Shown here in pieces: positions 60,060-64,000 of a stretch of DNA of 64,000 nt (position 1 is its first letter; every line of letters starts with the position of its first letter). A program made the position numbers and the translations under genes. The notes below the pieces were generated by a model. That model worked only from the letters and a program-made list of their open reading frames with translations. It ran no database searches and was not told where the DNA came from. The DNA comes from Heligmosomoides polygyrus polygyrus (lineage: Eukaryota; Nematoda; Chromadorea; Rhabditida; Heligmosomidae), in assembly GCA_947396885.1 (NCBI GenBank), contig OX377201.1, positions 3,639,879 through 3,703,878 on the forward strand, written 5' to 3'.

Positions 60060-62360
60060 ATAGTTAGATGTTAGAAATCTGACAATTTATTAGGTCAAAT
60101 GAATCATTCACTGCAGTCGGGGCGTGGATAGCGGGGAGAGGTCCAGGTTCGAATCTAGGAGAGTTGTTTACGGATTCTTGTGCGTTTTGGTAAATGTAGA
60201 ACATATTCTCATTTTAACCGTATTTACGAAAATGATCGAAATGTGTTGCTTCAGTCCATCTCTGGGATGTGCTGATCAGTCTTCGGGTTCCTATAGAGAA
60301 CGTTTCTCTTGTAAATTTTACTAATCTTAGCATCTCTTATAAAATGCATTATTTTTTCCCCACTCCGTAGTATTGTACTCCGTATATTCGTAGCATTTGC
60401 ATATAACACCAAATACAGTACTAACAACTAAATTAATTAGTCACCTTCTTCACTGACGAGCCTCGGGGTGACTAGTTATAAACATGCTTTTTATGAAGGC
60501 AGAGGCGAAACAAGACATGTTTATTGTTGTTACCATTGTTAAAACTATTTAAGTATTAAAATTTACATATATGATTAACTTATTCTACTGGTCTTCTTGC
60601 AGCCTATTCTTCCTCGGCCACTCTCCCGCACTGACAGGGGGGGGGGGGGCTTTGCAAACGTAGGTACTTGTATTAATTTCCATGACTTCGTAAGTAGATA
60701 ATAAAATTTCGTACAAATGTTGTCCTGAAGGTTGACTGAGGTTCTAATCACGAAGCTGGCAAACGCGTTCGGTGTTACCGTCGACCACAATAGGCGACGG
60801 TGAGTATGTGCGAGAAAAGGTGCAGAATAACCGGCGGCGTTGTACTATTGTGACTCCAAAAGTGGAGTGGAGGTCGATTTTTTTCGCCTGTACTGTTATT
60901 TTGGATGCTGAGCACGAACATGGTATCCAATTTCGACAATTTGGCCGCTTACGATATTTCATAGTGTGTGTTCGTGAGTAAGGATGGGGTTGTCATGACC
61001 ACTGATTTCGTCCTTTCCTCGCCTTAGGAAATTATTTAGGCTGCTCTTTTTCTAAATTATCCATTTTCTTGCACTACTTTCCATCTCAAAGTCGAAGACT
61101 GGAAAGCAAGTCTGATCACATATGTAGGTGAAGAAAGCGATTCTATGTACTCAAACTGATAAACTTGATTACTCATGAAAACGTGGAATCACGCGATCAC
61201 GCGGAAACGTTTACTAGATTTGCGATCAGCACGTCAATTAGCCCTCTAGACGACGTTTGGGCGAAACATGCTTTCAATCTCCGGAGTTGTGGGAGTACAA
61301 GTCCCTACACCTTTGATTAGCAGAGAGTGGTGGGGAGGCGATGGGCAGCAGGGGTGTGCGTTAAATTTTTTCGGTAAATTTTTAACGACCACTTTTTAAC
61401 GAAAAATTTTCGCCTTAAAAAGGTAAATTCGTTAAATAAAATGTCCCTTAGCTGCACTCAGTTTTAAACCACTGGGGTGCCTCTCGGACAATCCCCCACA
61501 GCGCTCAATAGGTCACTTATTCCCGCGGGAGGTTCATTGACCTCCCTTGTGAGTTGACGCTAAGTAAGCGCTGCAAGCGCGGCCCTCCGCTGCGCACCTG
61601 CTTCCTTGTAAACGGCCGTCGAGCGTGCTGTGGCCATTCAAGTGAATCGCAAGTGATTAGGGTTATGCCTGTACACAGACATTTTTACCTTCAGTATACT
61701 ACGGGAGAATCTTCGTTTTGTATTTCTACCCCAGTTACAACAAGGGAAGGATTAGAGCCGAAGGGGCTGCGGTAGGGAGGTAGAACTTTCAGGGGCCTAG
61801 AAAGCTCCTGCTTTCTGCCAGTAAAGACGTTGAAAAAGAGAGGAAGAGCAATGGCTATGGAGTACAAGAGCCAGTCATACTCCGTTTCCTATGAAAGTGA
61901 GCCATCCCCATTTTCGCTCTAACACTGTCCAAGTCGTAGTGTCTTGTCAGATTAGATTCCAACGCGGGTCCGTTTCTCTTCAACGGAGCTAGAACACAAA
62001 CTGAATGTCATTCATGAGACTCCAGTGCGCTCTTTCTGCACCAGATCGCCTTTGTGTCATTTCTCCGCACATGATAATCATTCTTTTACCACCTGGAAGC
62101 TTCGCTATAACATAAGGAAAGATAGCAACCTATAGAGAAAGACCTATAACAATCTAGCTCTGCCTACCCAAGGTGTTTCTCTCTTCTCGGTGCAAGAATT
62201 CTTAGGGAAGTAAAGCGTGCTTCATTGCCATTATACCGCTGTTATTGTCCTTTGGTCTCGTAAAGGAAATGGATGGAGCAGCCATCCATTTCCTTCACAG
62301 TGGGTAATAAAAAATAATTAAATGTCAACCACTGGGTGACGACAGTAAATAATAGTGTTC
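60060..62360. other. Interior of the 3.2-kb element without recognised genes
   Basis: 60720-61290 contains GGGTGCTGATC-family blocks in both orientations. 61320-61480 is AT-rich with TTAAATTTTTTCGGTAAAT-type repeats. The rest has only short open frames. I see no exon chain and no transposase motif. Confidence 0.5.
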
Positions 62361-62364
62361 ATTT

Positions 62365-62620
62365 GATTATTCGAATATTCGACTATTCGAAATTCGATTA
62401 TTCGAAATTCGACTTTTTGAAAATCGAATATTATTCGATCATTCGAAATTCGAAATTTTGAAAATCGAATATTATTCGATTATTCGAAATTCGAAATTTT
62501 GAAAATCGAATATTATTCGATTATTCGAAATTCGAAATTTTGAAAATCGAATATTATTCGATCATTCGAAATTCGAAATTTTGAAAATCGAATATTATTC
62601 GATCATTCGAAATTCGAAAT
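62365..62620. repeat. TTCGAAATTCGAAATTTTGA satellite, right arm
   Basis: A regular unit of about 50 bp (AAAATCGAATATTATTCGAT) is repeated at least four times nearly exactly. The left arm is less regular. Confidence 0.88.
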
Positions 62621-62642
62621 TTTTCCCAAGGACAAAGGTATA

Positions 62643-63060
62643 GAAGCTATGTTCACACGCGGGTCGTCCGTTTCCACGATTTCAAAGATGCTCAAACTGC
62701 ATCGGATGCAAGTACACCATGTCATCAAACGTTTCGAGGAGAGTGGAGGGATTAGAAATTGTCCGAGAGGAAGACCATGATGAACTGCAAGGATCCCTGC
62801 CGTTCGAAAAGCCGTCAAAAGCAAATTTCACCGAAATCTTGCAGGAAGCGTCAAGAAACTGGCTGAGGAGCACAAAGAGAAGTGCCCGACCGGATTTTCT
62901 TCACAGACGAGAAGATATTTAACGCCAAACCACTCCATAATGCGCAAAATTAACGTAAGCTGCTGCCAAAAAGATCTTCAAGAGCCGTCAACGTCGGAGA
63001 TGCTTGTTTTCCACAGTTCTCGATAGTTGCATTGAAGCTAAAAGAGATCATTTTGAATGT
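62643..63060 (+). pseudogene. Remaining part of the split Tc1-like transposase
   Basis: It begins in the duplicated GAAGCTAT. The helix-turn-helix reads in frame until about 62780 and then needs frame changes (EEHKE block, FFTDEKIFN). The last catalytic residues are absent. Confidence 0.7.
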
Positions 63061-63110
63061 GATGTATGATGTGTTATGTAGAATATGCTTATCTTTCGAA
63101 CGACTGTACA

Positions 63111-64000
63111 GGGTGCGCAAAAATTACCCGCACAAAGATATCACAGTGTAACTTCAACACAAATGCGGATTTGACAACGGAACTGAACACATGACTTCTT
63201 TATTCCCTTACTAATAAAAACATCAAAGACATTCGAAATGGCAGCCTTTCCTACGAACACAAGTCCTCACACGAGTAAGGAACGCATCACTCGTGGCATG
63301 GAGGTAGTCTTCGCTCATTTCGTTCTACGCTTCAGTCAGGGAAGCTTTCAGAGAAGCCAAACTTGCGCGTCGAGTAGAGCAAACTTTACTCTCAATAACT
63401 GACCAGACAGGGAAATCGAGAGCATTCAAATCCAGTGAATTCGAAGGCCAGTCTTCGTGCGCAATAAAATCCGGGAGCTCGCGTTTGCACCACTGCTGCG
63501 GTGTCCTCGCCTTATGTGTAGGCGCGGAGTCCTGATCCAAGCACCATCTGTCATTACCGAAGTGCGTCCTTGTTAATGTTGACGCCGGATTCAACAAAAA
63601 CTAATGGGGACTTGCCGTTCGAAGTAGTGGCACCCAAAGCCATAACTGAAGTCGACTGTGCCCTTCTACCGACCAGTTTCCCGCCGTGGATAGCAGCTCC
63701 AGCATTCTGTGAGAGAATGCGATCGTTTTCACGATTCACCGTGGGTTCCAGGGTGAATACTTTCTCATCAGAAAAAACCATCGCGCGGCGCGTGCTATTC
63801 GCAAACTGCTTATGCAAGTTCATGCATCTTCGTATTCGTAGAGCTTTCATTCTCTCAGTTGGCATGTGAACACGTTGAATGCGATATGGATACATCATAA
63901 GCTTGTTTCTGACGAAGGTTCTAACACCGCTTGCAGAAATATTGAGTTCTTGAGCCATTTTTCGCGTCGAAGGGCAAGGATTACGAAATTCCGCTCGCGA
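63111..64000 (-). mobile_element. maT-type transposon, cut by window edge
   Basis: The inverted end TACAGGGTGCGCAAAAATTA at 63111 marks the 3' end of a minus-strand element. The transposase occupies 63958-63325. The other end lies beyond the window. Confidence 0.82.
63325..63958 (-). pseudogene. maT-type (DD37D) transposase with one frameshift
   Basis: Two minus-strand frames overlap near 63554-63597. The first (134 codons) has a helix-turn-helix (LNISASGVRTFVRNKL), AMVFSDEKVFTLE with the first catalytic Asp, and SVMALGATTSNGKSPL. The second has DRWCLDQDSAPTHKA with the second Asp and WPSNSLDLNALDFPVW with the third. Spacing between the last two is 37 residues. A single frameshift separates them; other catalytic residues look intact. 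Related in layout to the copy at 35903-36836. Confidence 0.85.

Larger units (their letters stand above)
59417..62642. mobile_element. 3.2-kb element with TATACCTTTGTCCTT TIRs and 8-bp target duplication
   Basis: The outer 15 bases are exact inverses. GAAGCTAT stands immediately outside on both sides (59409-59416, 62643-62650). Removing the element plus one GAAGCTAT restores the Tc1 reading frame. Both ends continue into about 270 bp of TTCGAATATTCGAA-type repeats. The 8-bp duplication suggests the hAT superfamily (or another 8-bp-duplicating group). No transposase was found in the interior, which holds older repeats. Confidence 0.82.
59231..63110 (+). mobile_element. Tc1-like transposon split by another element
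   Basis: The left end TACAGGGTGGTCCATATGAA is followed near 59379 by a start codon and the frame MVSIVDRSVVEA. After the 59417-62642 insertion the frame resumes as MFTRGSSVSTISKML and RMQVHHVIKRFEESGG, the N-terminal helix-turn-helix of a Tc1-type transposase. Farther on FFTDEKIFN carries the first catalytic Asp. Frame breaks exist near 62780 and 62930. The right end is not clear. Confidence 0.75.

Noticed and set aside
1..64000. Bacterial contamination or a prokaryotic defence system
   Set aside because: Introns with matching phases, mitochondrial LIAS, ORC5 and nematode-type transposons show a eukaryotic nuclear locus.

Overview
The window looks like a repeat-dense nuclear segment from a nematode, most likely a strongylid (hookworm-like) worm. 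Evidence for this: split genes with short exons (55-219 bp), TTTCAG/TTTTAG-type acceptors, candidate spliced-leader acceptors 20-30 bp before start codons, mariner, maT, RTE and CR1-like elements in the introns, and no operons or bacterial gene packing. The species assignment is inference. No rRNA, CRISPR array or convincing functional tRNA was seen.

Three host genes can be rebuilt exon by exon because the splice phases match. (1) Plus strand, 7037-23875: a gene I cannot name, ten in-frame exons giving 329 residues with a basic, low-complexity middle and a C-terminal coiled coil, followed by AATAAA. (2) Minus strand, 43213-30086: mitochondrial lipoyl synthase (LIAS), complete in ten exons, 364 residues, with both iron-sulfur cysteine motifs and the C-terminal RSSY. 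(3) Plus strand, 48996 to at least 52994: origin recognition complex subunit 5 (ORC5), nine exons, with a Walker B motif but no visible Walker A; the last C-terminal exon was not found. Genes 1 and 2 converge. Genes 2 and 3 are head to head about 5.8 kb apart.

Almost everything else is mobile DNA. 1-6.7 kb holds CR1-like LINE remnants, a duplicated 2.2-kb repeat and a 200-N assembly gap. The introns of gene 1 hold fold-back elements, SINEs, a CR1-like copy, a mariner and two large palindromes. 24.5-28.9 kb is a nested insertion: a 3.16-kb LTR element with apparently identical 440-bp LTRs sits inside a 1.25-kb terminal-inverted-repeat element, with a TTAG target duplication. LIAS introns carry an RTE copy, a maT element and a second copy of the 1.25-kb element. 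47.7-48.74 kb is a Penelope-like element fragment with a GIY-YIG nuclease domain and inverted arms that carry hammerhead-ribozyme-like cores. 53-59 kb is a field of fold-back repeats. At 59.4-62.6 kb a 3.2-kb element with an 8-bp target duplication has split a Tc1-like transposase, and a maT transposase runs off the right edge.

The host genes do not share an evident pathway: lipoate synthesis in mitochondria, replication licensing in the nucleus, and one unknown. The most notable points are the Penelope/hammerhead structures, the nested insertions that date one another, the ORC5 without a P-loop, and a GC-rich fold-back element just upstream of the 5' ends of two of the three genes.
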